Source: DASCQC01 sp036012865 (GTDB lineage: Bacteria; Pseudomonadota; Gammaproteobacteria; Comchoanobacterales; Comchoanobacteraceae). Taken from it: a stretch of DNA of 49,691 nt. Each line of letters opens with the position of its first letter. Position 1 is the first letter of the stretch. The stretch is taken from positions 1-49,691 of the forward strand of contig DASCQC010000012.1 of NCBI GenBank assembly GCA_036012865.1, given 5' to 3'. Shown here piece after piece: positions 8,167-17,291 of the stretch. The position numbers and the translations under genes are program-made. The notes beneath the pieces are model-generated. The model did not search any database. It saw nothing but the letters and a program-made list of their open reading frames with translations, and was not told the DNA's origin.

Positions 8167-9681
8167 TTAAATTTCGCTAAGCTCTTCTTTCGGTCTCATT
8201 AAGGGAAATAAAATGACATCTCTAATAGACGACTGATTCGTCAATAACATCACCAAGCGATCTAACCCTATCCCCTCTCCAGCAGTTGGAGGCATACCGT
8301 ACTCAAGTGCTGTGATATAATCTTCATCATAAGGCATCGCTTCCTCATCACCTTCCGCCTTTTGCAGCATTTGTTGCTTAAACCTTTCTGCTTGGTCCTC
8401 GGGATCATTTAATTCTGAAAAGCCATTAGCCACTTCCATTCCGGCAATAAACAATTCAAACCTATCTGTTACCTCAGGGCTTTCATCATTGGCTCGAGCT
8501 AACGGAGAAACTGCTTTAGGGTACTGCGTAATAAAAGTTGGTTGCTCGATACGGCCTTCCACCAAAGTCTCAAATAACTCAAGGTACAAACACCCTATCG
8601 GTGTGTTGTCTTTAACCTCAACGCCATGCTGACGACATAAGGCTGCTACTTTATCTTTATTTTCCCAGTCTTGACTCTGAACATCCGGCAAGGCTTGTTG
8701 AACTGACTCAAGCAAAGTCATTCGTACGAAAGGTTGGGAGAAATCTAGAGGTATTCCTTGAAAATCAATCTTGGCTGACCCACAGACGGATTCTACCAAA
8801 GCTCTCAATAAATCTTCTGTTTTATCCATTAAATCATCATACCTAGCGTACGCCTGATAAAATTCTAGCATGGTAAATTCAGGGTTATGCTTAGTCGACA
8901 GCCCCTCATTCCTAAAATTTCTATTAATTTCATAAACACGCTCTAACCCCCCAACAACACATCGTTTTAAATGCAACTCTGGAGCAACTCGCAGGAAAAG
9001 AGACATATTTAACGCGTTATGGTGCGTGGTAAAAGGCTTGGCAGTCGCCCCTCCAGCCAGGGTCTGCATCATGGGAGTCTCGACTTCAATAAAGCCGTCT
9101 TGATCAAAATATTGCCGAATAAACGCCATGACTTTCGAACGTTGAATAAACCTTTCTCGTGTAGAGGTATTAGCCAACAAATCAATATACCTTTGTCGAT
9201 GCATGATTTCATGGTCGGATAAACCATGAAACTTATCCGGAAGGGGGTGCAAAGACTTACAGACCAAATGGCATTCCTTGGCCCAAACACTCAACTCTCC
9301 GGTCTTGGTTTTAAACACATGCCCTTTAACGTAAAGAATATCGCCAAGATCCCAATGCTTATAATCATCAAAAACACCCTCAGGCAAATCATTTTTCCGA
9401 ACATAGATTTGAATTTGGCCACTACGATCTTGTAAATGACAAAAGCTCGCCTTACCCATTAACCGTTTTGTCATCATTCTTCCCGCCAAGCTAACCTCTA
9501 CCAAAGCTTCCTTAAGGGTCTCAGCATCCATAGAGCTATACTGATCCAAACAGTCTTGAGCTAAGTTTTTCGGTTTAAAATGATTGGGATACGCCTCGCG
9601 TTTTACTCTAATCTCTGCAAGCTTTTCTTTTCTTACTTGAACCTGATCTCGATAATCCGTTGGTGTGGATGAATCTGTCAC
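8167..9681 (-). CDS. lysS: Lysyl-tRNA synthetase, class II
   Basis: 504 residues, the usual length. It charges tRNA-Lys with lysine in the cytosol. An OB-fold anticodon-binding domain occupies about residues 60-170 (VSLAGRMMTKRLMGKASF). The class II catalytic core shows motif 1 (FIEVETPMM), motif 2 (YEINRNFRNEGLSTKHNPEF) and motif 3 (GEGIGLDRLVMLLTN). The start is GTG and overlaps the prfB stop as GTGA, so translation is coupled to prfB, the standard prfB-lysS arrangement of Gammaproteobacteria. A tRNA-Lys gene lies 2.5 kb away on the same strand. Confidence 0.97.
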   Translation of the reverse strand: MTDSSTPTDYRDQVQVRKEKLAEIRVKREAYPNHFKPKNLAQDCLDQYSSMDAETLKEALVEVSLAGRMMTKRLMGKASFCHLQDRSGQIQIYVRKNDLPEGVFDDYKHWDLGDILYVKGHVFKTKTGELSVWAKECHLVCKSLHPLPDKFHGLSDHEIMHRQRYIDLLANTSTRERFIQRSKVMAFIRQYFDQDGFIEVETPMMQTLAGGATAKPFTTHHNALNMSLFLRVAPELHLKRCVVGGLERVYEINRNFRNEGLSTKHNPEFTMLEFYQAYARYDDLMDKTEDLLRALVESVCGSAKIDFQGIPLDFSQPFVRMTLLESVQQALPDVQSQDWENKDKVAALCRQHGVEVKDNTPIGCLYLELFETLVEGRIEQPTFITQYPKAVSPLARANDESPEVTDRFELFIAGMEVANGFSELNDPEDQAERFKQQMLQKAEGDEEAMPYDEDYITALEYGMPPTAGEGIGLDRLVMLLTNQSSIRDVILFPLMRPKEELSEI

Positions 9682-10794
9682 TCTTTATCTCCTGTTTCTT
9701 CGCCAATACCCAGCTTTAAGCAGCCTTCAATAAAGGGGTCGATACCCCCATCTAAAACCGATTGAATATGGGTCATTTCAATGCCTGTCCGTAAATCTTT
9801 AATTCTCGACTGATCTAAGACATACGATCGAATTTGATGCCCCCAGGTGATATCACCTTTACTTTCAGTCATCGCCTTTTGTTCATCCAGCTTCTCATTC
9901 ATGGCAACTTGGATCAGTTTAGCTTTCAATTGCTTCATAGCCTGAGCTTTGTTTTTATGCTGTGAGCGATCATTTTGACATTGGACCACCACCCCGGTTG
10001 GTATGTGAGTGATCCTTACAGCCGAATCTGTTGTGTTAACATGCTGCCCTCCAGCACCGCTCGACCGATAGGTATCAATTCTTAAATCTGCTGGATTGAT
10101 TTCTACATCAACTTCGTCATCCACTTCAGGTGTGACAAAAACGCTGGCAAAGGAAGTATGTCGCCGGTTACCGGAATCAAAGGGTGATTTTCTGACCAAC
10201 CGATGAACCCCCGATTCGGTTCTAAGCCACCCAAAAGCATAATCGCCTTTGACTAAAATATTGGCCGTTTTAATCCCGGCAACTTCACCCGAAGCCACGG
10301 ATAATGTTTCGACTTTAAAGGCATGATCTTCTGCCCACCTTAGGTACATTCTCATGAGCATTTCAGCCCAATCTTGGGCTTCAGTTCCCCCTGACCCAGA
10401 TTGAATTTCTAAATAGGCATTGCTGGTATCATACTTCCCTGAAAACATTCGATTAAACTCAATCTTATCTAGTTTTTCTTGATACCCTAATAATTCTTGA
10501 TACAGTTCATGGTGTGATTCAGGGTCATCTTCTACCAAATCAATGAGCTCAAAAGCATCCTCAATGCTTTGTTCCAATTCTTGAATGGGGTTGAGCAATT
10601 TATCCAGGGCCGTTTTTTCTTGATTAAGCTCTTTTGATAATTTGGTATCACTCCAAACATCAGGGTTCGCAAGCTCTTTCTCGAGTACACTTAAGCGTGA
10701 TTGTTTAGCACCCCAGTCAAAGGTACCCCCTTAAAGCAACTAACCTTGCTCTTAATGATTCAACTAAGGGTGTTAATGCAGGCAAATCATTCAT
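9678..10794 (-). CDS. prfB: Peptide chain release factor 2 with programmed +1 frameshift
   Basis: RF2 ends translation at UGA and UAA. The gene is in two frames: codons 1-25 from the ATG at 10794 (MNDLPALTPLVESLRARL...), an in-frame TGA at codon 26 (10719-10717), then the +1 frame from GAC at 10718 to the stop at 9678. The joined product is about 371 residues. The stop-codon recognition loop SPF is in VRKSPFDSGNRRHTSF, and the peptidyl-transferase motif GGQ in SSGAGGQHVNTTDSAVRI. A reading frame taken only from the first ATG after the shift (10598) would lose the N-terminal domain, so 10794 is the correct start. The gene is coupled to lysS downstream. Confidence 0.96.
10714..10731 (-). promoter_or_regulatory. 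RF2 autoregulatory frameshift site
   Basis: On the minus strand the sequence reads AGG GGG TAC CTT TGA CTGG: an internal Shine-Dalgarno-like AGGGGG, the slippery CTT codon, then the UGA stop followed by C. This is the canonical prfB signal. When RF2 is scarce, ribosomes pause at UGA and slip +1, so RF2 controls its own synthesis. The TGA is codon 26, the same place as in E. coli. Confidence 0.97.
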
Positions 10795-10962
10795 TGTGCG
10801 CTCTTGGCTCCCGTCCAGATGAAAATATCAAATAATTAGGCACATTGATTCTAATACAATTTCAACATCAACTCAAGATAGATTCAGCGAAGATCGTAAA
10901 AAAAGACTTTTTCATACCCTGAAAACAGAAAAAAAACCCTGCAATTAACATCAAAATCTAGA

Positions 10963-10968
10963 TATAAT
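10963..10968 (+). promoter_or_regulatory. Probable -10 element for the flavoprotein gene
   Basis: A perfect TATAAT lies 50 bp before the start codon at 11018 in the divergent gap to prfB. The -35 region 17-18 bp upstream (CTGCAA) is poor, so only the -10 box is well supported. Confidence 0.45.
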
Positions 10969-11017
10969 ACCTGACAACAGATCATCCCTACACCAACATA
11001 AAGGACAGAACTCCTCG

Positions 11018-12199
11018 ATGAAATCCATTGATGTCATGATATTAGGAGCTGGCGCCGCCGGCTTAATGTGTGCGATTGAGGCAGGCAAAAGAAATCAATC
11101 CGTCTTAGTCCTCGAAAAATCTAACAAACCCGGCAAGAAAATACTCATGTCTGGGGGAGGTCGATGCAACTTTACCAACCTATTGATCAACCCTCAAGCC
11201 TACCTATCTCATAACTCCCATTTTTGCAAATCAGCACTCTCTCAATACACCGCAAAAGATTTCATTGAGAAGGTCGAACAGCATGGGATCGATTACGTTG
11301 AAAAAAAACTAGGTCAACTTTTTTGCACTCATAAAGCCAAAGATATACTGAATATGTTGCTATTAGAGTGTGACCAGCAAGGTGTTACCCTAGCATTAAA
11401 CACTCACATTAAGGCTCTGACCAAACACCCAGCTAAAGGCTACCAAATCCAAACCTCTGTTGGCAATTTTCACTGTCAATCCCTGGTTGTTGCAACAGGC
11501 GGACTGTCCATTCCAACCTTAGGATCCAGCCCCATGGGTTATCAAATTGCCCAACAATTTAAGATTCGTGTGTGGCCAACCAGGGCTGGGCTTGTCCCCT
11601 TTACCCTTCATGACAAAGATAAACAAATAACCCAAGAACTCTCAGGAATATCCTTTCATAGCCAAGTCAGTAATGAAATCATCTCATTTAAAGAAGATAG
11701 CCTATGCACTCACCGAGGCCTTAGCGGCCCTGCCATGCTGCAATTATCCTCGTATTGGAAGCCAGGAGAACCGATTGTTATTGACCTGCTTCCCGACCAT
11801 AATATCCACAACTTGATGGAGAAAACCAAACGATCCAAAAGCAAAAAACAATTAAAATCTATTTTAGGCTTAACCATCGCGAAACGGCTTCTCGAAAAAA
11901 GACTTACCCCTGAACTTCTTAACAAGAACTGCTTTCAATTAAGCCCTCAAGAAATTCAAAAAATAGAACAGCTCATCCATCACTGGACATTACAACCGAA
12001 TGGAACAGAAGGCTATCGAACAGCTGAAGTTACCTTAGGAGGTGTAGACTGTGATGCCCTTTCCTCCAAAACAATGGAAAGCAAGCAACATCAAGGACTC
12101 TACTTTATCGGGGAGGTTGTTGATGTCACTGGTTGGCTTGGTGGGTATAACTTTCAATGGGCCTGGTCTTCGGGATATGCTGCAGGTCAACATGTGTGA
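11018..12199 (+). CDS. YhiN/HI0933-family flavoprotein (NAD(P)/FAD oxidoreductase)
   Basis: 393 residues. The N-terminus carries a dinucleotide-binding motif (ILGAGAAGLMCAIEAG), then the family signature KPGKKILMSGGGRCNFTN at about residues 37-54. The C-terminus has the second FAD-contacting stretch (GLYFIGEVVDVTGWLGGYNFQWAWSSGYAAG). Members are cytosolic FAD proteins whose substrate is unknown; some relatives act in RNA or membrane-related redox steps. A weak AAGGA site precedes the start. The gene is monocistronic, with a tRNA of opposite strand starting 4 bp after its stop. Confidence 0.92.
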   Translation: MKSIDVMILGAGAAGLMCAIEAGKRNQSVLVLEKSNKPGKKILMSGGGRCNFTNLLINPQAYLSHNSHFCKSALSQYTAKDFIEKVEQHGIDYVEKKLGQLFCTHKAKDILNMLLLECDQQGVTLALNTHIKALTKHPAKGYQIQTSVGNFHCQSLVVATGGLSIPTLGSSPMGYQIAQQFKIRVWPTRAGLVPFTLHDKDKQITQELSGISFHSQVSNEIISFKEDSLCTHRGLSGPAMLQLSSYWKPGEPIVIDLLPDHNIHNLMEKTKRSKSKKQLKSILGLTIAKRLLEKRLTPELLNKNCFQLSPQEIQKIEQLIHHWTLQPNGTEGYRTAEVTLGGVDCDALSSKTMESKQHQGLYFIGEVVDVTGWLGGYNFQWAWSSGYAAGQHV

Positions 12200-12202
12200 T
12201 AT

Positions 12203-12275
12203 TGGGCCGTGTGCGATTCGAACGCACGACCAGCGGATTAAAAGTCCGATGCTCTACCGGCTGAGCTAACGGCCC
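12203..12275 (-). tRNA. tRNA-Lys (anticodon TTT)
   Basis: The reverse strand folds as a full cloverleaf: acceptor GGGCCGT/ACGGCCC, D-stem GCTC/GAGC, anticodon loop CTTTTAA, T-arm GTGCG-TTCGAAT-CGCAC, discriminator A. The anticodon TTT reads lysine codons. CCA is not encoded. The outermost anticodon-stem pair (27-43) is T opposite C, where E. coli has a G-U pair. Confidence 0.97.
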
Positions 12276-12287
12276 AACAATTCGCAC

Positions 12288-12316
12288 ATTCTAATTCGGA
12301 TTTAGCCTAAACGCAA
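12288..12316 (-). promoter_or_regulatory. Promoter of tRNA-Lys
   Basis: On the minus strand TTGCGT (12316-12311), a 17-bp spacer, and TAGAAT (12293-12288) form a good sigma-70 promoter. The expected start of transcription is a few bases before the tRNA 5' end at 12275. Confidence 0.7.
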
Positions 12317-12387
12317 GTATGAAACACCACTAAAGTGTGATAGCATGGTTCCATGAAGCAAATAGCATCACTTTTTACGGAGTTTGT

Positions 12388-13701
12388 ATGAAGAAAATAA
12401 TGGTTTTTATCTATTTATTATTAACAACCTGCTGCTTAGCCAACCCCAACGTAATGCTACTAAAAGTTAATTCCGCCATTGGGCCTGCCACGGCCGACTA
12501 CATTGGTAAAGGCATCCAACAAGCTCAAGAAGAAAAAATGCAAGCCATTGTGCTTGAACTGGATACCCCGGGCGGCTTGGATTTATCGATGCGCGATATC
12601 ATTCAATCCATTACCAATTCCTCTGTTCCTGTTATTTGCTATGTCTCCCCCACCGGCGCTCACGCAACCAGCGCGGGAACATTTATCCTTTTGGCCAGCC
12701 ATGTTGCTGCCATGGCCCCCGGAACCAATGTGGGCGCGGCCACACCGGTTAATCTATTAGCTTACGATACCCCTGGAAAATCCGAACAAAAAGGCACCCA
12801 ACCCTCCGCCATGGACATCAAAGTGCTCAATACGGCTAAGGCTTATATCCGATCCTTGGCTAAACTTCACGGTCGCAATGCTGATTGGGCTGAAACCGCT
12901 GTTACCAAAGGAGCTAGCATTGATGCCTACCAAGCCCTTGAACTCAAGGTCATTGATACTGTCTCACCAAGTTTAATACTCTTACTCAACACCTTGCACC
13001 ATCAAGAAGTCAAGGTCAAAAATACAACCGTTAGACTGAATACGCTTAATGCAAACATTCATGAACGCAAACCTGATTGGGTCAATGATTTATTAGCAAC
13101 CATTACCAACCCGAGCATTGCTTATCTTTTGTTTATGGCCGGCATTTATGGCATTTTACTCGAGCTTTATCACCCTGGAGCAACCCTGCCAGGCGTTGTT
13201 GGTGGGATATGCATACTGCTTGCTGCCTACGCATTCCAAATGCTTCCGATTAACTACGCAGGGTTAGCTCTTATGCTTCTTGGTATTATCTTCTTAATCG
13301 CTGAACTGATCACCACAACCTATGGGGTTCTTGGTATTGGGGGACTTATTGCCTTTGTGTTTGGATCGATCATGCTCTTTAATGATACCATGGCACCTGC
13401 CATGTTTGTTCCGTATTCCATTATTGGCACCATTACACTCTTTACCGGAAGCTTTGTATTAGTCATCTTAGGGTTGGCAGTACAGTCCGCAAGACGGCCG
13501 AGTGAGCAGGGTTCCCATAAGGTTTTAGGGCAAGTAGCTCAAGTTCGTCTGGTCAGTGCTAATAACAAGCTGAGCCTTTTGATTCATGGGGAATATTGGA
13601 CAGCTACTTGTGATCAACCCCTAGAAAAAGGTAGTTGGGTCAAAGTTGATAAAGTTATTGGCAACACACTCATTGTTAAGCCCTCTAACAAAGAATCTTA
13701 A
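12388..13701 (+). CDS. NfeD-type membrane-bound serine protease (ClpP class)
   Basis: 437 residues from the ATG at 12388, chosen because ACGGAG sits just upstream and a signal peptide follows (KKIMVFIYLLLTTCCLA). An in-frame ATG at 12337 would add 17 residues without purpose. The ClpP-like domain shows the DTPGG loop, the serine nucleophile region (ATSAGTFILLASH) and a lysine in NTAKAYIRSL, as in PH1510-like Ser-Lys proteases. Four to five membrane spans follow (about residues 245-375), then an OB-fold NfeD domain at the end. Such proteins cooperate with stomatin/flotillin partners in membrane quality control; no stomatin gene is adjacent here. Its stop overlaps the stop of the opposite-strand gene by a few bases. 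Confidence 0.9.
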   Translation: MKKIMVFIYLLLTTCCLANPNVMLLKVNSAIGPATADYIGKGIQQAQEEKMQAIVLELDTPGGLDLSMRDIIQSITNSSVPVICYVSPTGAHATSAGTFILLASHVAAMAPGTNVGAATPVNLLAYDTPGKSEQKGTQPSAMDIKVLNTAKAYIRSLAKLHGRNADWAETAVTKGASIDAYQALELKVIDTVSPSLILLLNTLHHQEVKVKNTTVRLNTLNANIHERKPDWVNDLLATITNPSIAYLLFMAGIYGILLELYHPGATLPGVVGGICILLAAYAFQMLPINYAGLALMLLGIIFLIAELITTTYGVLGIGGLIAFVFGSIMLFNDTMAPAMFVPYSIIGTITLFTGSFVLVILGLAVQSARRPSEQGSHKVLGQVAQVRLVSANNKLSLLIHGEYWTATCDQPLEKGSWVKVDKVIGNTLIVKPSNKES

Positions 13702-14078
13702 TCTTTGGTATTGATCGTGATAGTCTTGCGTATCAAATCGTAGTAAATGCCAATATTTGAGTTGATATACGGCATCACCGTTAACTTTTCTTTCTTTTTA
13801 TCTTGATCGTAATAAAAGCTTAACCCCACAACTGGAGTGTCTTGATAAAAATAAAGATAAAATGCCGTGGAAGAAGGTTCTTTCGCACGGTAAGTAACGG
13901 TGGTATTGCTAGATGGAGCCAATGACCTTAACCCTGTAACATCCATGCCGTCATTATCAACTTTATCAACCCTAACAAAATACTTAGACTGATTAATCAA
14001 TAATATAGACTGTTGGTCTGCACATACCCCCTGGACACAAGCAAAGATTAAAAAAAGACTAAGAAGATTTTTTCTCAC
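13698..14078 (-). CDS. Small secreted protein of unknown function after cpoB
   Basis: 126 residues starting with GTG. A clear signal peptide (NLLSLFLIFACVQGVCA) precedes a mature domain rich in beta-strand-forming residues and Tyr (INQSKYFVRVDKV, FYLYFYQ, LSFYYD). I recognise no family. Its start lies inside the end of cpoB (20-bp overlap), which suggests translational coupling and membership of the tol-pal operon, hence a periplasmic envelope role by context. The 3' end overlaps the convergent NfeD gene. Confidence 0.7.
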   Translation of the reverse strand: MRKNLLSLFLIFACVQGVCADQQSILLINQSKYFVRVDKVDNDGMDVTGLRSLAPSSNTTVTYRAKEPSSTAFYLYFYQDTPVVGLSFYYDQDKKKEKLTVMPYINSNIGIYYDLIRKTITINTKD

Positions 14079-14724
14079 TGAACTTACTCATATGAACTTT
14101 AGCTAAATGTGCTGAGGTAGATTGCGGGTAATCACTGATTAATCGCTGAAACACCTCCGAAGCCTTATGGGCATGACCACTGTCCATTTCAGACACTCCC
14201 CATTTAAACATGGCATCTGGCGCTTTAACATGCTTAGGGTGCATCGTCACCACCCATTTAAACTCTTTGGTTGCCTTAGCATAATGACTGTAGAGTAAAT
14301 AAATTTCTCCCATCCAATAATGCGCATTGACCACAAGCTTCGATTTTGGGTATTGCTGAATGAACGAAGAAAAAGCCTGTGAAGCTCCATCATAATCCTT
14401 CTTTCGGAGCAACTTCAATGCCGCCTGATAAGCATCTTTCGTTGATAGGTTACCCACTACCCTTTGTTTTCCCTTCGCCCCTGCACTTTTTTTGGCTTTC
14501 TCTATCAGGTTGATCTTAGCATTAGCCTTCTTTAAATCATGTTGCAATTCATCCACCTGCCCCCTCAAAGAAGCCACGTTGCTTTGCAATACTTCTAAAC
14601 GATCCTGAAGGTTTAACTTTTGAAAGTAACTCAGTTGCTGCCGAATATCTGACAAGCTTGATTCTTGAGCATCTCCATAAGCAATACTAGACAAACCCAA
14701 ACAAAGCATCCATAGTGCTAACAT
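14059..14724 (-). CDS. cpoB: Cell division coordinator CpoB (YbgF)
   Basis: 221 residues with signal peptide (LALWMLCLGLSSIAYG), an N-terminal coiled coil (about residues 25-75, LEVLQSNVASLRGQVDELQHD) that trimerises and contacts TolA in E. coli, and a C-terminal TPR domain (AYQAALKLLRKKDYDGASQAF; YWMGEIYLLYSHYAKATKEF). CpoB links outer-membrane constriction by Tol-Pal with peptidoglycan synthesis at the septum. AGAGGTG precedes the start, 12 bp after pal. Confidence 0.93.
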   Translation of the reverse strand: MLALWMLCLGLSSIAYGDAQESSLSDIRQQLSYFQKLNLQDRLEVLQSNVASLRGQVDELQHDLKKANAKINLIEKAKKSAGAKGKQRVVGNLSTKDAYQAALKLLRKKDYDGASQAFSSFIQQYPKSKLVVNAHYWMGEIYLLYSHYAKATKEFKWVVTMHPKHVKAPDAMFKWGVSEMDSGHAHKASEVFQRLISDYPQSTSAHLAKVHMSKFSEKKSS

Positions 14725-14736
14725 TTTTCACCTCTT

Positions 14737-15264
14737 TTAACCTAAATATTTAAATTCAACTCGACGATTTTCATACCAAGCCATTTCATTATGACCTAAC
14801 ACCTTAGGTTTTTCCTTACCATAACTAACCACTTCCATTTGTTTAGGAGCCACCCCCATGGACTCTAATTTAGAAGAGACACTCAACGCTCTCCTCCAAC
14901 CTAAAGCAATATTATACTCTGAACTACCCCGTTCATCCGTATGTCCAAAAATCTTAATTTTAGACTTTCTATGAGCTTTTAAGTAACCCGACAAAGTTTT
15001 TAGCATTGCCAAGTCGTCTTTATTAAGTGTTGAACGATCAAAACCAAATAAGATTGTATGCGCTTCCCAGCGTTCTTGCATTGAATTAACTTGAGCTGAC
15101 TTATGACCTCTGGTCTTCACTGCTGAAGTTCCCTTTGAAGTAGAACTAGCAAACTTTGACCAAGATTTTTTCACATCAATGCCTGCGAGCTTATCAACTG
15201 CTTGATCATACATTGAACACCCACTTAAACTGGCTACTAATGCAACACAAACCCATCTATTCAT
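14737..15264 (-). CDS. pal: Peptidoglycan-associated lipoprotein Pal
   Basis: 175 residues. The lipobox LSGC gives a lipidated cysteine at about residue 16, anchoring it to the outer membrane. The C-terminal OmpA-like domain has the peptidoglycan-binding pattern IKIFGHTDERGSSEYN and WRRALSVSSKL, ending in ENRRVEFKYL. It binds TolB and TolA and tethers the outer membrane to the cell wall. AAGGAG precedes the ATG. Confidence 0.97.
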   Translation of the reverse strand: MNRWVCVALVASLSGCSMYDQAVDKLAGIDVKKSWSKFASSTSKGTSAVKTRGHKSAQVNSMQERWEAHTILFGFDRSTLNKDDLAMLKTLSGYLKAHRKSKIKIFGHTDERGSSEYNIALGWRRALSVSSKLESMGVAPKQMEVVSYGKEKPKVLGHNEMAWYENRRVEFKYLG

Positions 15265-15287
15265 TGTCTTCTCCTTAACTTAAAATC

Positions 15288-16484
15288 CTATAAAAAAGGG
15301 GACCACGCAGGATCCTTAACATCCCCATCACTGGCTGGCAATCGAATTTGCACCTGACCATCGATGGAAACTAAACTGAGTAACTTTCGACCATTTTTTT
15401 CAGTGGCATACACAATCATCTGCCCATTCGGAGCAAATGAAGGCGACTCATCAAAATTAGTTTTGGCTAAAACAACCACATCATTGCCCGTTTGTTTTGC
15501 GATAGAAAACAACCTATCTTCTCGGTGAAGCATAACCATGGTTTTACCCTTCGGAGAAAGCGTGGCACCCGCATTATAATTACCTTGATACGTCTGCCTC
15601 ATAATATTCTTAGAGGATAAATTAACGGCATAAATTTGTGGCCGGCCCCCTCGGTTAGAGGTGAAATAGACTCGAGTTCCATCTGGGCTGAATACCGGCT
15701 CCGTATCAATAGACCAGCCTTTGGTTAATTGTTTAAGAGCTTTTGTTTTTAAATTTAACAAATGTATCTTAGGCGCACCACTTTTACTTAACACCAACGC
15801 TAATGACTGCCCATCGGGGGAAAATGCTGGGGCGCCGTTAATTCCCGGAAATTCTGCTAAAACTTCTCTCTCCCCACTGTCAATGGTTTGTTTCCAGATA
15901 CTGGCTCTCTTCCCCTCAAAAGAAACATACACTAAATACTTCCCATCTGGAGACCAGGCTGGAGACATAATCGGTTCCCTAGAAGTTAAAAGGTTGGATG
16001 CACCTTGACCATCAAAGTCTGAAACTTGTAATTTATATTCTATATTGGCAGCCTTTTTATCAATAAGAACATACGCTAGTCGCGTTGAGAAAATGCCTTG
16101 ATACCCTGTTGCTTGAAGAAAGATTGCATCACTGGCCTTATGAGCTGCAGCTCGCCACAGGTCTTCTTGATAATCAATGGTGCTTCGAATATGGGTCCCA
16201 CTCTCGACAGAGGCCTCGTCAATATTGACCGTTAAAATATTCTTTGACCCCTCTTCTAATTTTAAATGCACCACGAGCTCGGGCTTGGTTGATAAAGGGT
16301 CTACATACCCAGATGTTTTTAAATCATGCTGAATGACTTTAAGAATTCGTTGCATGTTAGCTGAAGGATCAGATGCCTTTAATTGAACAGGCACCGCTGA
16401 TGGAACCCCTTGGGTTAACTCTAGGGTTAACACGGCAGAAGCGTTGACACTCATCAAGCCAAAAAGAATCAGTATTAAACGCAT
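15288..16484 (-). CDS. tolB: Tol-Pal system periplasmic protein TolB
   Basis: 398 residues from the ATG at 16484, chosen over the one at 16496 because GGAAA lies at better spacing and a signal peptide (MRLILILFGLMSVNASA) then starts at once. A short N-terminal TolB domain precedes a six-bladed beta-propeller with WD-like blades (PAWSPDGKYLVYVSFEGK, PVFSPDGTRVYFTSNRGG, PAWSPFL at the very end). TolB shuttles between Pal and TolA in the periplasm. It is followed by pal with a 23-bp gap. Confidence 0.95.
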   Translation of the reverse strand: MRLILILFGLMSVNASAVLTLELTQGVPSAVPVQLKASDPSANMQRILKVIQHDLKTSGYVDPLSTKPELVVHLKLEEGSKNILTVNIDEASVESGTHIRSTIDYQEDLWRAAAHKASDAIFLQATGYQGIFSTRLAYVLIDKKAANIEYKLQVSDFDGQGASNLLTSREPIMSPAWSPDGKYLVYVSFEGKRASIWKQTIDSGEREVLAEFPGINGAPAFSPDGQSLALVLSKSGAPKIHLLNLKTKALKQLTKGWSIDTEPVFSPDGTRVYFTSNRGGRPQIYAVNLSSKNIMRQTYQGNYNAGATLSPKGKTMVMLHREDRLFSIAKQTGNDVVVLAKTNFDESPSFAPNGQMIVYATEKNGRKLLSLVSIDGQVQIRLPASDGDVKDPAWSPFL

Positions 16485-16538
16485 TAAAATTTCCATCGAC
16501 TAACACTTTAACACAAATTGATGTTTGTTCAAAATTCT

Positions 16539-17279
16539 TTATGATTTTGAGCGCAGATTAATTTGAAAATGTAAAAATAATTTTTTGATTTCCGCTCGAT
16601 GAGGCAAAGGCAAAGGTGAAGCCTTTCTAAGAGCTCTTTTGGCCGACCTATCCATGGCGTCATTTCCGGATGAATGAATCAATTGAGCTCGAATGACATG
16701 GCCCTGCTTATCACACCAAACATCCATGGTGACGACTTGGTCTTGATTCGCTCCAGCAGGCACCCTCCAATACACCTGCAAATGATCTAAAATCGACTGT
16801 TGGGCCTGCAAAAAAGCCTCATCCACCAAATCTTTAGATTCATCTTCTATCAAAGCTTCCTCCTGCGACAGCAGCTTCTCCATCTGATTTAAAACTTTCT
16901 GCCTCTTTGCCTGCTTGCGCTTTTTATCATCTACCTTAGACATTTTTTTCTTAGTTTTTTTGCTGATCACAACTTTCTTTTCTCGCTTGGGTTGTGGCTT
17001 GCTCTTGGGTTTAGTCGTTAATTTTTTTGCAACCTTGACTGAGCGTGATGGTGATGAAACAATCTTTTTTATCTTCGCTTTTTTAGGTTTTTGTAACGAT
17101 GAACTTCGAACCGATTTTTTTTGTACTTTTTTTTCATCAGCAACTTTTACCCTGCTTAATTGTACCGAAATCATCTTGTGTTTGATCGGTTTTGTCAACA
17201 CCTCAATGGGAGCAGAGAACACCCATAAACCTAGAACAATCAAACCATGTAAAACACATGAAAGAACCCAATCAGTCAT
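16539..17279 (-). CDS. tolA: TolA, short form
   Basis: 246 residues: a single N-terminal inner-membrane helix (WVLSCVLHGLIVLGLWVF), a Lys-rich linker (about residues 35-125, with SKPQPKREKKVVISKKTKKK), and a C-terminal TolA/TonB-like domain (SILDHLQVYWRVPAGANQDQ ... GNDAMDRSAKRALRKASPLP). TolA transmits proton-motive force from TolQR to Pal/TolB. It is much shorter than E. coli TolA (421 residues), mainly in the central helix. tolQ and tolR are not upstream; xthA is, 12 bp away. Confidence 0.9.
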   Translation of the reverse strand: MTDWVLSCVLHGLIVLGLWVFSAPIEVLTKPIKHKMISVQLSRVKVADEKKVQKKSVRSSSLQKPKKAKIKKIVSSPSRSVKVAKKLTTKPKSKPQPKREKKVVISKKTKKKMSKVDDKKRKQAKRQKVLNQMEKLLSQEEALIEDESKDLVDEAFLQAQQSILDHLQVYWRVPAGANQDQVVTMDVWCDKQGHVIRAQLIHSSGNDAMDRSAKRALRKASPLPLPHRAEIKKLFLHFQINLRSKS

Positions 17280-17291
17280 GCCCCATCCTCT

